From NCBI GenBank assembly GCA_037953745.1, contig JBAKBP010007977.1, positions 1 through 64,000 on the forward strand: a stretch of 64,000 bases of DNA, in the 5' to 3' direction. This DNA is from Lithodes maja. Its lineage: Eukaryota; Arthropoda; Malacostraca; Decapoda; Lithodidae. Positions 55,448-64,000 of this stretch are shown here, in pieces. Position 1 is the stretch's first letter. Every line of letters starts with the position of its first letter. A program made the translations under genes and the position numbers. Below the pieces are notes generated by a model. The model saw only the letters and a list, made by a program, of their open reading frames with translations, was not told the DNA's origin and did not search any database.

Positions 55448-56047
55448 GACCTCCCCCCTAGAAAAGAGTTTAAGGAGTATAGTACAAAATATGAAACATA
55501 ATACATAAATAGATTCACCACCAGATTGGCAACAGCAAGATTATAATGAGGATATAATAAGGATATCACCCAAAGTAGGCAACGTCTCCAGGTACCACAT
55601 CAGAACATAGCCGGAACGTAGCTGGAGCGTTATTCGAACTGCAAGGCATCTCACAGCTGAAGGCTTGACAGTGCACTACTAAAGCATGATATTTACCTCG
55701 CTACAAGGGAAAGCTAATTGCCAAAATCCTCTCATTAAGTTAAACTTACTGCGGTATGAGGCCAATCTGGTAAATGTAATCTTTAACAGATACGTGATAG
55801 GCAATCGGCTAGCACGTTCTGGACCCCCTTAATATGTTTGACATCCAGGGAGTATTCCTGCAGCAACAAACTCCACCTGGTCAGTCGTTGGTTTTTATTT
55901 TGGAACCTATGCAAAAATGTTAAGGGGTGATGGTCAGTATACACAGTGATGGCACCAGAGGCAGATTGCACATAGACAGCAAAGTATTGAAGGGATAAAA
56001 TTAATGCTAACAGCTCCTTCTCAATGACTGAATAGTTACGTTGGGCA
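55448..56047 (-). pseudogene. LTR element 2, partial second internal copy (RNase H end)
   Basis: 600 bp nearly identical to 48686-49287. It contains the RT-segment duplicate, the RNase H C-terminus (QSASGAITVYTDHHPLTFLH, NVLADCLSRIC; 55971-55783) and the polypurine tract. It is truncated at 56047 by LTR element 3, in the codons for the RNAQ-type RNase H region (TAGTTACGTTGGGCA in plus orientation). Confidence 0.9.
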
Positions 56048-57891
56048 TGTTACGACCGGGCACTCGGGTACACTAGGGCTCTTACACAGGACTCGAGTAT
56101 GGCTCGCTGCCACAACGGAAACACACGATCCCAACCCCAGAGTACTGCCAGCCGAACAAAAAACGCCACTACACTCCAGAGTTCTATCTGCTATAACGGG
56201 GTATACAAGAACTCGGTACTAGCGTTTCACACAACAGACTAATAACTAGACGGGAGTTATCTAGTCTGGTCAACAATCAAACAAAGAAGAAAGTACTACA
56301 ACACTAAAGAATAGTGTTGGCCGAAGCCGAAGTAATCCACCCTTGAACTAAGAACTTAAGAAGTCCTCCACCCTCTACTTCGGATCGGCACTATTACGTT
56401 ACGTTAAACAATAGTCCTCGAGCATCAAGCAAGGAATCTTCTGATAAGTTAGATGCTTCTCGAATACTCATAAGAAGTAAGTATCGGATTTTGAACAGCA
56501 ATTTAATGAATAACTCACTGGTAATTAAAGGCTTTAAATTGACATAAGAAGAATTATAAGAATAAGCAATAGGATATGGCAAACATTAAGAAGAAGTACT
56601 CCGACAATGCACTGGCAATAGCCTACTAAGATTGTGCTCGTGGGCCACTAATCTCTGAAGTAGCTAAGCGTGCCACACATGAAATCAATAGTGCATAAAC
56701 AATAATATACATAAGGAGAAGCTTCAATACTATGCTGTATCTGCTGGTCGAGCAAAGTCTAGCTGGGATATCTAAGGTTAGGAAACAATGGCTGAGCAAG
56801 CGGCTCGTAGCCTAGCGAGGTCCTTAAGACTGTGCGGCCAAATTACGTTAATTGACGGGATGCTCTCTTGAGAGATCCAGATCACTAGTATCTGGTTCTC
56901 TCCTGGCGATCCTCTCAAAGTCAAGCAAACGAGATAGCACAGTGTTGGGTGGCAGAGGCAAAAGCCCTCACTCGCAACACAGTGCTAAACTCCCACGGTA
57001 CACAGTCAGAAAGACCACCTAGGCGTTCCACATCTCCGTTGCAATTGTACTGGTTCAACCGCAACCTAGTACTCATAGGAAATCACAACTCAGAAACCCT
57101 ATCCCAGTCTAGCATTGCCTAAGCCAGCAGAAAACAGGAACATGAATAATCGCACACAGGGAAATGCATATACGAGTGCAACAAACATCAATCAATCCTA
57201 TTCTAGTTAACCCTTCCAAAAATAGGCTATCTAACAGGCACTTATCTCGTGAGAACTCAAGCGATAATACTTTGGCTGACTAAATCTGCACCAAAGGGGT
57301 CATTGGTTAAAAAGGGACGAGAAGAGAAGAAGATAGGCTGTTCAGAGAGTAGAGAAAGTTCACATCAGTCGGAAGAATATGGATAGTTGCAAGGGATATG
57401 AGAAGTCGCTCTGCCTGATGAGTTCTAAAGAATTGTGGCGAGGACCTCTCCTTTTTATACTCGGCCCTCTAGCGGCATATCGCAAACTACTAAGGACCGC
57501 CCACTGGCAATCATGACGTCATATTCTCTCTCAATCTGGGATCGACAAAGGATTTCCCACGCGCTTGATGAGGGAGGAGGGAGGAGGGAGGAGGGAGTGA
57601 GGCCTACACACCTCGTGGCGCGCTCACTGGCCGTCGTTACATAACTCTCTCTCTCATCATTAAATATAAGTCCCACACACAACACTTATAACTAATGATA
57701 TAAAATAGAACTCGTTGACTCAGATGAAAACAAAATACATATTTATAATACTTATAGTACAACGGCTCACATAAACTAAGTTAGGAAACTCTACACAGAC
57801 TACAGCCAAAGTTCCTGCCCTGACGATCCTAGCGAGAGTGGGGCCTGACTGGGCGTTCTGTACAGCATGCTCATACTCGACATGCGTCACA
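56048..57891 (-). repeat. LTR element 3, 3' LTR (1844 bp)
   Basis: The + strand begins TGTTACGACCGGGC and ends ATGCGTCACA. It carries a CRE palindrome TGACGTCA (57514-57521) and a minus-strand TATAAAAA (57459-57452). Confidence 0.93.
57452..57521 (-). promoter_or_regulatory. Predicted LTR 3 promoter (3' LTR copy): CRE plus TATA
   Basis: TGACGTCA (57514-57521) lies about 55 bp upstream of TATAAAAA (57459-57452) on the minus strand. The same pair is present in the 5' LTR at 63845-63852 and 63790-63783. The layout resembles that of element 1. Confidence 0.5.
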
Positions 57892-57908
57892 CCTCCCCCA
57901 AGATTTTA
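57892..57908 (-). other. LTR element 3 polypurine tract
   Basis: On the minus strand AAAATCTTGGGGGAGG directly precedes the 3' LTR; similar in sequence to the tract of element 1. Confidence 0.6.
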
Positions 57909-58376
57909 CTTGCTCAACCCTGAGCTAAAATCTGATATACAGAACCCCCATCAAACCCCTCACACCCAGCGACCGCATGGCACTAAAACAACGCTGAGTT
58001 TATCACTAAAACACATCTTATAAAAAAAAAATTCACATTTCATAACTCCTCCCAACAATAGTAAAAGACACAATATCATGCTCCCAGAGCGAGCTTACAG
58101 CAGCTCAGCCGTTTGATAGTTCGTGGACTACTCAAACTTTATAGGCTATGACAAACTTATACAATTATCTACATCAAAAAGAAAGAGTTTTTATATGATT
58201 TTTATATTTTAATATGTTTTTTCCGGGTGCACTATAAGGGCAGCCTATTTTCTTCTATACCAAACGCTCAACAATCCTGCTTTACGACCCAATACGCTGG
58301 GCTACAACCGCGAGCCAACAAGCACCAAGCGCAAAATACTATTCAAACTAAAGCAGGAGGCTACCCGTGTGTCAAT
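57909..58376. other. LTR element 3 3' untranslated internal region
   Basis: No coding signal. The last 100 bp, from about 58277, begin the block nearly identical to element 1. Confidence 0.7.
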
Positions 58377-61300
58377 TTACCCAGGATCATATACCCTTGA
58401 ACGACCATCTGCAACCACGTTGTCACAACCGGCAATATGGCGTATGTCCAGGTTATATATCAATAACCTTAGTGACCACCTGGTCAGCCTCATATTCCGA
58501 TTGTGAAACTGGTCCAAGATCTTGAGAGGGTGATGATCTGGGTAAACTACAACGACCGGACCATAGGCTGGAACATAGACCTCGAAATGCCCCAGCGCAT
58601 CATCGTCCTTTTCACTTTCATTCATCAGGTTCTGAAACGTTGCTAGTGCATTCTTAAGTCCGTCAGGCATAACATTGCACTGGTAGGTACTCCCGTCCAC
58701 AACAAAACCACATACCTCTTTAGCACGCTCGGACAAAGTTACAAGCAACGACCACTCACGACATTCCTTATCCCTCAGACCCTTCGTCCACACGTAATCC
58801 AGCTCTGCTTGCACCATAGGCTGTCGAGCAGGATTTATACGGTAGGGAATTAAACTGAGCCTTGCACTATCTCCAGCCTGCATGTCGGATTCTACCCCGT
58901 ACATCAGGCCTGGAGAAGCAACAAACATGCGAAAGTACTGCCATAGCCTAGTAAATAACTGCCTTGCACTGTCTCCACGAACAACATGCCTAGTGCCCTC
59001 CCACAACCCAGCCGAGACCGCAGCTTCTAACCTGTAGTCTCCCTCCTTCTCCACCTTCGTCCCTAGAACAGCCAGGTCATGAGAGGGACAATCAGTACCA
59101 CCCGTGCAGTCACTCCCACAGTTCATTATTGCTAAGGCTTCCCCGCCGATACCGTACATGCGCACCCCCGCATTCCTTGTGACGACATCTGCCTGCGCAG
59201 CATCACCGCTTTCAGCGACATGGCCAGATACAGTCGGTCTATGGTAGGGCTGTTGCATTAGACTAGAGCAGCATTGGGAGGCTATGCGACGACCGGGCAC
59301 TGCGATACCACAGCCGACCTTACCAATCTGCTCAATGTCCTCCTTTTGACCACCACCCTTGGCAGCCATGGGTCGACCCTGACCTGGCAACCATGCCAAA
59401 GCCTCGTCGCCCACCTTAAACCACCGAAACAACGAGGCTAACGGTCTTTCAACAGTCACGTGACCTGCCCGTGGAACATCTTGCACCGCCCGAGTTGTGA
59501 GACTCAGGGGCTCGGCACGACCAGTGGGGTATGAACCGAGCTGGTGCTGGAGTGCTGCACACTGCTGCTCAGGCAGGTGCTCTAGCGCTTCCACAGCCAC
59601 CAGACTCGTGTCCCCCGCCCACGGCTCCGCCGAGACATAACAATCCCTACTCTCCTCCACCTGTGCCCTACTGCCCCCCTCTCCTTCTCCACCTTGGCCG
59701 CGGCAGACCAACGCAGGGACAGTAGGCTGCTCAGGTGGTTGCCTCACAAACTCCTCCAACAGGTTCACATGACATGCTTCCCCGTCCTCGTGTTTAATCT
59801 CGACAGCACCATTACCACACTTCTGAACTTCCGGATCCTCCAACTGCAGTTTACAAATATCTGAGGGAACCAACTTGTCTAGATGCTTCCGAAGCAACCC
59901 AAGTCCTTCCCCAATATCAAACTGAGCAACCCTTTCTTCTCTCCGTGTGCAACGTTGCTGCCTCGGAGTCTCTTCCGGCCCTACCTCCTCACTAGCTGTG
60001 ACAGGTCCTGGGGCCTCTCCAGACTCTAACATAGGTGCCAATACTGAATCATCCAGGAGAGCCGCCGAGTCAAAACTCTTAAAACCAACTCCAGCTTTAG
60101 CCTCCTCCTGTTGATCGTTCCTCTGCTGGTCTGAAGACGGAGGACTAGGCTGTGACACTTTAGCTGCCCGAGCTCGGGTGACAGCACACGCCATGGGTTG
60201 TGCCTGGCACCGCTCGACACACTCTTGCTCTTCCCTACTCACGTCGGCCGTCCTCTCGGCAACGACTAAGGGTAGAACCTCAGAAGCGGGCATTGCAAAG
60301 TCGTTGCCGAGAAGAAGGTCGACGCCCTCCACTGGCAGTTTCTCCACAATCCCGACATCCAATTCACGTGTCACACCATCCACCTCCAACTCCAACCGCA
60401 CCAGCGGGTATGACCGAGTTGCATTAATACCCTGCACCACTACCACCCGAGCCGCATTTATAGGGTAGCCAGTCAAGTTATTCATCAGAGTCTGGGAAGC
60501 ACCTGTATCACGCAAGACCTCTACTCCATGCTTGCGCCCCGCCCACATCATGCAACCCCGTCCTCTATGGTCGCAAAAAACATCCTGAGCAGGGTTCGAG
60601 CCTCCCAGGTGCTTCTGCATTGGCTGTGCCTCAGCCTCTGACGAACTGCCCCGGGCAAACTCAGAAAACTTCGGAGACACACCAATGCTGCAGGCCAAAG
60701 ACACAGCTGCTGTAGGTGGTTTGCTAGGACAGACTCTTGCAAAGTGCCCCTTTTCATGACAATGATAACACTCCAACTCCCCTCTGGGCTTCCCTTGGTA
60801 CTGGGAAGGGCCCGGCCCCTTCTTAAATGGGACGGTGCTAGTCTTGTGGTCAGTCTTGGTATCATAGCTCTTGTACTTGTTTGCATAATGTATATCACTA
60901 ACTCGGGGGGGTGGGGCGTCACGCCCCTTGTTACCTGCCTCACTACGCTGGGCAGACCCGCACCCACGAATTAGTGATAGCCGGAGGTCAGCCATCTCAG
61001 CTGCCTCCTGTAGAGTTTTAGGGTTCTTTTCTTTAATAGTTAAAGTCATATCTGCACCAGTACACTTATAAAACTGCTCGAGCAGAAACAGCTCAGTCAA
61101 CTGTTCGGCCGTCTCAGCTTTCTCAGAACGTGTCCAGTTAGCAAGTGCATCTTTTAAGTCCCGGGCATGTTCAAGAAAGGTCGCCTCCCTAGTCTTCGTA
61201 ACACCCCGAAACTTCAATCGATATGTTTCTGGTTGCAACTCGTATGCCCGTAGGACAGCTCTCTTCAATTCTGGGTAGTCAATGCAAGACTCTAAAGGTA

Positions 61301-62195
61301 GTGCATCATAAGCCTTCAGACCCTTACCCGTAAGTCTGGAGGAGACTAGAGCTGCCCACTTCTCTTCAGGCCAATTATGCTCCCTACACTTCTTCTCAAA
61401 ACGATTAAAAAATTCTGTGACTTCAGTTTCACTAAATGCCGGCACCAATTTGACTAAGTGGGACAAGGACTGTTCTCTTACTTGGCCCTCACGGCCCATC
61501 CGAGTCCCTGTCGACTCTGCCCGAGTCTTATCTAAATCTATTTGAGCACAATATTTCTCTGAGTCGTACCTAAGCTCAGCCTCATGCCTCCTAGTCTCAG
61601 CCTCAATCTCATGCCTCCTAGCCTCAACCTCAATCTCCTGCTTCCTAGCCTCATTCTCCTGCTTCCTAGACTCAGCCTCAATTTTAGCAAGCTCAAGTCT
61701 AAATATCATATCTGGAGACAGGCAGGAAGAGGGAGCTGCCACTACTGAAGGAGGGGGGGCAAGAACTGGGGAACCACCATACGCACCGCCCGAGGGCACT
61801 CCAATCTTCCAATTCTCATCCCTCTGTGGGAGAGTGCTAACCTCCGGCAACTGAGTGGACGGCACTGTGGGAGTCGAGTGAGAGGGGATCTGGGGAGGAA
61901 CCCCCCCAAACGCCCTCTCCTCCGAAACCCCATGTCGCCCAGGCAACACCCAGGAAATCAGCTCCCCCTTGGACATCCCTCCTACATTGGATAGACCCAA
62001 AACCTTGGCTATCAGGTGCAAGCCATAAACATTCACCCCAGTCAGCCTCTCCTCCGTCACGTGGTACCGCTTACTCACAAAAACTCTAGCATCCTCCTCA
62101 CTAGTTACTAACGGCACCTCCTCAAATGGCATCTCTCGCTCCTCGTCAATACTAGGGCACGACATACTGAAGTTCACAAAAAATTCTCGAGACAA
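58377..62195 (-). CDS. LTR element 3 gag-protease fused to integrase/RT/RNase H leftovers (1272 aa)
   Basis: Residues 1-90 hold an N-terminal domain (EDARVFV, MSKGELISWVL). A coiled coil with tandem repeats (ARKQEIEVEARRHEIEAE) is at about 165-225. The gag capsid is at about 240-410 (EFFNRFEKKCREHNWPEEKW). A CCHC knuckle is at 476-489 (CYHCHEKGHFARVC). The protease has LRDTGASQTLM (DTG at 563-565) and VDLLLGNDF. After CGNGAVEIKHEDGE the frame jumps over the whole integrase to ACHVNLLEEF. It continues with a pre-RT motif (LPEQQCAALQHQL), a basic-module-like piece (FKVGDEALAWLPGQGRP), RT scraps (SLIPYRINPARQPMVQAELD; NVMPDGLKNALATFQNLMN) and the RNase H end (VYPDHHPLKILDQF, CDNVVADGRSR). YIDD, the integrase DDE core and most RNase H acids are gone, yet no stop occurs. 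Gag and protease look functional. Confidence 0.88.
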   Translation of the reverse strand: MSREFFVNFSMSCPSIDEEREMPFEEVPLVTSEEDARVFVSKRYHVTEERLTGVNVYGLHLIAKVLGLSNVGGMSKGELISWVLPGRHGVSEERAFGGVPPQIPSHSTPTVPSTQLPEVSTLPQRDENWKIGVPSGGAYGGSPVLAPPPSVVAAPSSCLSPDMIFRLELAKIEAESRKQENEARKQEIEVEARRHEIEAETRRHEAELRYDSEKYCAQIDLDKTRAESTGTRMGREGQVREQSLSHLVKLVPAFSETEVTEFFNRFEKKCREHNWPEEKWAALVSSRLTGKGLKAYDALPLESCIDYPELKRAVLRAYELQPETYRLKFRGVTKTREATFLEHARDLKDALANWTRSEKAETAEQLTELFLLEQFYKCTGADMTLTIKEKNPKTLQEAAEMADLRLSLIRGCGSAQRSEAGNKGRDAPPPRVSDIHYANKYKSYDTKTDHKTSTVPFKKGPGPSQYQGKPRGELECYHCHEKGHFARVCPSKPPTAAVSLACSIGVSPKFSEFARGSSSEAEAQPMQKHLGGSNPAQDVFCDHRGRGCMMWAGRKHGVEVLRDTGASQTLMNNLTGYPINAARVVVVQGINATRSYPLVRLELEVDGVTRELDVGIVEKLPVEGVDLLLGNDFAMPASEVLPLVVAERTADVSREEQECVERCQAQPMACAVTRARAAKVSQPSPPSSDQQRNDQQEEAKAGVGFKSFDSAALLDDSVLAPMLESGEAPGPVTASEEVGPEETPRQQRCTRREERVAQFDIGEGLGLLRKHLDKLVPSDICKLQLEDPEVQKCGNGAVEIKHEDGEACHVNLLEEFVRQPPEQPTVPALVCRGQGGEGEGGSRAQVEESRDCYVSAEPWAGDTSLVAVEALEHLPEQQCAALQHQLGSYPTGRAEPLSLTTRAVQDVPRAGHVTVERPLASLFRWFKVGDEALAWLPGQGRPMAAKGGGQKEDIEQIGKVGCGIAVPGRRIASQCCSSLMQQPYHRPTVSGHVAESGDAAQADVVTRNAGVRMYGIGGEALAIMNCGSDCTGGTDCPSHDLAVLGTKVEKEGDYRLEAAVSAGLWEGTRHVVRGDSARQLFTRLWQYFRMFVASPGLMYGVESDMQAGDSARLSLIPYRINPARQPMVQAELDYVWTKGLRDKECREWSLLVTLSERAKEVCGFVVDGSTYQCNVMPDGLKNALATFQNLMNESEKDDDALGHFEVYVPAYGPVVVVYPDHHPLKILDQFHNRNMRLTRWSLRLLIYNLDIRHIAGCDNVVADGRSRVYDPG

Positions 62196-62359
62196 AAGTG
62201 TTAAACTCCCTTATGTAAGCACTAATTACTAAATTAACTGGAGTCTCTTAAATGCTCTCCTAATTGCCTTACAAAAAAAAATATTCTTCAATATGTACGC
62301 TAAAGTACGAACAAACAAATGTTGTACAACTCTGCAAAAAATTATACTGTTCACAAAAT

Positions 62360-62376
62360 CCTAAGCAAGGTCGCCA
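62360..62376 (-). other. LTR element 3 primer-binding site
   Basis: On the minus strand, two bases after the 5' LTR, is TGGCGACCTTGCTTAGG; TGGCGACCT is shared with elements 1 and 2. Confidence 0.5.
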
Positions 62377-62378
62377 TT

Positions 62379-64000
62379 TGTTACGACCGGGCACTCGGGT
62401 ACACTAGGGCTCTTACACAGGACTCGAGTATGGCTCGCTGCCACAACGGAAACACACGATCCCAACCCCAGAGTACTGCCAGCCGAACAAAAAACGCCAC
62501 TACACTCCAGAGTTCTATCTGCTATAACGGGGTATACAAGAACTCGGTACTAGCGTTTCACACAACAGACTAATAACAAGACGGGAGTTATCTAGTCTGG
62601 TCAACAATCAAACAAAGAAGAAAGTACTACAACACTAAAGAATAGTGTTGGCCGAAGCCGAAGTAATCCACCCTTGAACTAAGAACTTAAGAAGTCCTCC
62701 ACCCTCTACTTCGGATCGGCACTATTACGTTACGTTAAACAATAGTCCTCGAGCATCAAGCAAGGAATCTTCTGATAAGTTAGATGCTTCTCGAATACTC
62801 ATAAGAAGTAAGTATCGGATTTTTAACAGCAATTTAATGAATAACTCACTGGTAATTAAAGGCTTTAAATTGACATAAGAAGAATTATAAGAATAAGCAA
62901 TAGGATATGGCAAACATTAAGAAGAAGTACTCCGACAATGCACTGGCAATAGCCTACTAAGATTGTGCTCGTGGGCCACTAATCTCTGAAGTAGCTAAGC
63001 GTGCCACACATGAAATCAATAGTGCATAAACAATAATATACATAAGGAGAAGCTTCAATACTATGCTGTATCTGCTGGTCGAGCAAAGTCTAGCTGGGAT
63101 ATCTAAGGTTAGGAAACAATGGCTGAGCAAGCGGCTCGTAGCCTAGCGAGGTCCTTAAGACTGTGCGGCCAAATTACGTTAATTGACGGGATGCTCTCTT
63201 GAGAGATCCAGATCACTAGTATCTGGTTCTCTCCTGGCGATCCTCTCAAAGTCAAGCAAACGAGATAGCACAGTGTTGGGTGGCAGAGGCAAAAGCCCTC
63301 ACTCGCAACACAATGCTAAACTCCCATGGTACACAGTCAGAAAGACCACCTAGGCGTTCCACGTCTCCGTTGCAATTGTACTGGTTCAACCGCAACCTAG
63401 TACTCATAGGAAATCACAACTCAGAAACCCTATCCCAGTCTAGCATTGCCTAAGCCAGCAGAAAACAGGAACATGAATAATCGCACACAGGGAAATGCAT
63501 ATACGAGTGCAACAAACATCAATCAATCCTATTCTAGTTAACCCTTCCAAAAATAGGCTATCTAACAGGCACTTATCTCGTGAGAACTCAAGCGATAATA
63601 CTTTGGCTGACTAAATCTGCACCAAAGGGGTCATTGGTTAAAAAGGGACGAGAAGAGAAGAAGATAGGCTGTTCAGAGAGTAGAGAAAGTTCACATCAGT
63701 CGGAAGAATATGGATAGTTGCAAGGGATATGAGAAGTCGCTCTGCCTGATGAGTTCTAAAGAATTGTGGCGAGGACCTCTCCTTTTTATACTCGGCCCTC
63801 TAGCGGCATATCGCAAACTACTAAGGACCGCCCACTGGCAATCATGACGTCATATTCTCTCTCAATCTGGGATCGACAAAGGATTTCCCACGCGCTTGAT
63901 GAGGGAGGAGGGAGGAGGGAGGAGGGAGTGAGGCCTACACACCTCGTGGCGCGCTCACTGGCCGTCGTTACATAACTCTCTCTCTCATCATTAAATATAA
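62379..64000 (-). repeat. LTR element 3, 5' LTR (truncated by window end)
   Basis: Nearly identical to the 3' LTR over the 1622 bp present. CRE at 63845-63852 and TATA at 63790-63783 on the minus strand. Confidence 0.93.

Larger units (their letters stand above)
46591..56047 (-). mobile_element. LTR retrotransposon 2 (gypsy-type, integrase before RT), tandem LTR dimer
   Basis: On the minus strand: partial internal region (56047-55448), LTR (55447-54010), complete internal region (54009-48686), LTR (48685-46591). The internal region encodes gag, zinc knuckle, protease, integrase, RT and RNase H in that order. Three frameshifts break the coding region. The partial copy is nearly identical to the matching stretch 48686-49287 and is cut by LTR element 3. 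The outer LTR of the tandem structure should lie beyond the right window edge, after element 3. Confidence 0.92.
56048..64000 (-). mobile_element. LTR retrotransposon 3 (non-autonomous derivative), cut by window edge
   Basis: Inserted in the partial copy of element 2. The 3' LTR is 56048-57891 (1844 bp), the internal region 57892-62378 and the 5' LTR starts at 62379 (1622 bp visible). LTR copies differ at about five sites, the lowest divergence of the three elements. A single 1272-codon frame covers gag and protease and then short leftovers of integrase, RT and RNase H. If the target duplication is 4 bp as in element 1, the sequence after about 64222 should resume with GGCA followed by GAATTTAA, as in 49283-49295. 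Confidence 0.92.

Noticed and set aside
29194..64000. Envelope gene in the LTR elements
   Set aside because: No frame with signal peptide, furin site or transmembrane segment occurs after RNase H. The space before each 3' LTR is short and non-coding, so these are retrotransposons rather than endogenous retrovirus-like elements with env.
1..64000. Host genes, tRNA or rRNA genes
   Set aside because: I looked for conserved domains, tRNA-like A/B boxes with cloverleafs and rRNA cores and saw none I could defend. Introns could hide exons from this type of reading, so small host exons cannot be excluded.

Overview
The window is non-coding, repeat-dense DNA from an animal nuclear genome. I find no host protein-coding, rRNA or tRNA gene that I can support. 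An arthropod, most likely a decapod crustacean, is my inference. It rests on four TTAGG units (25715-25735), long (TA)n and (CT)n microsatellites, a very large CA-rich satellite, and the mix of CR1-like and RTE-like LINEs, Penelope-like elements, Tc1/mariner remnants, TTAA-flanked MITEs and gypsy-type LTR elements. The sequence alone cannot name the species.

Layout. 1-1858: the 5' part of a CR1-like LINE (minus), with a coiled-coil plus SGNH-esterase ORF1 and the start of an endonuclease ORF2. 1859-11650: a 9.8 kb satellite of 29-bp units with a higher-order repeat of about 1.7 kb. 11650-20340: a graveyard of TTAA-flanked MITEs, a (CAA)n-tailed retroelement in two copies, a second unrelated 29-bp minisatellite and a decayed LINE 3' end. 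20340-25380: a nearly full CR1-like LINE (plus) with frameshifts, followed by a second truncated one. 25560-25880: a foldback hairpin with the TTAGG units in its loop. 25880-29193 plus 38489-38670: two Penelope-like elements joined head to head. LTR element 1 (29194-38488, 4-bp target duplication) split this pair and was later hit by an RTE-like LINE. 38740-42640: a Tc1/mariner transposase remnant split by a solo LTR (40621-42457). 43240-46536: a repeat family packed with AGGTCA motifs, carrying two small insertions. 46591-56047: LTR element 2 in a tandem LTR-internal-LTR-internal arrangement, interrupted at 56048 by LTR element 3, whose 5' LTR runs off the window.

The most interesting content is the trio of related LTR retrotransposons, all on the minus strand. 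Element 2 shows the domain order gag - protease - integrase - reverse transcriptase - RNase H. That is a gypsy-type pol with the integrase moved upstream of RT, as described for the Gmr1-like group of Ty3/gypsy elements. Element 1 has kept integrase and RNase H but lost RT. Element 3 has lost the integrase core and most of RT and RNase H, yet reads as one uninterrupted 1272-codon frame. Elements 1 and 3 share a nearly identical block of about 310 bp although their flanking parts have diverged, which points to recombination or template switching. Element 2 carries a decayed second copy of an RT segment next to its 3' LTR.

Sequence differences inferred by eye: element 1 LTRs differ at about a dozen sites in 1791 bp, and element 3 LTRs at about five sites in the 1622 bp visible. 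Both are therefore recent insertions.
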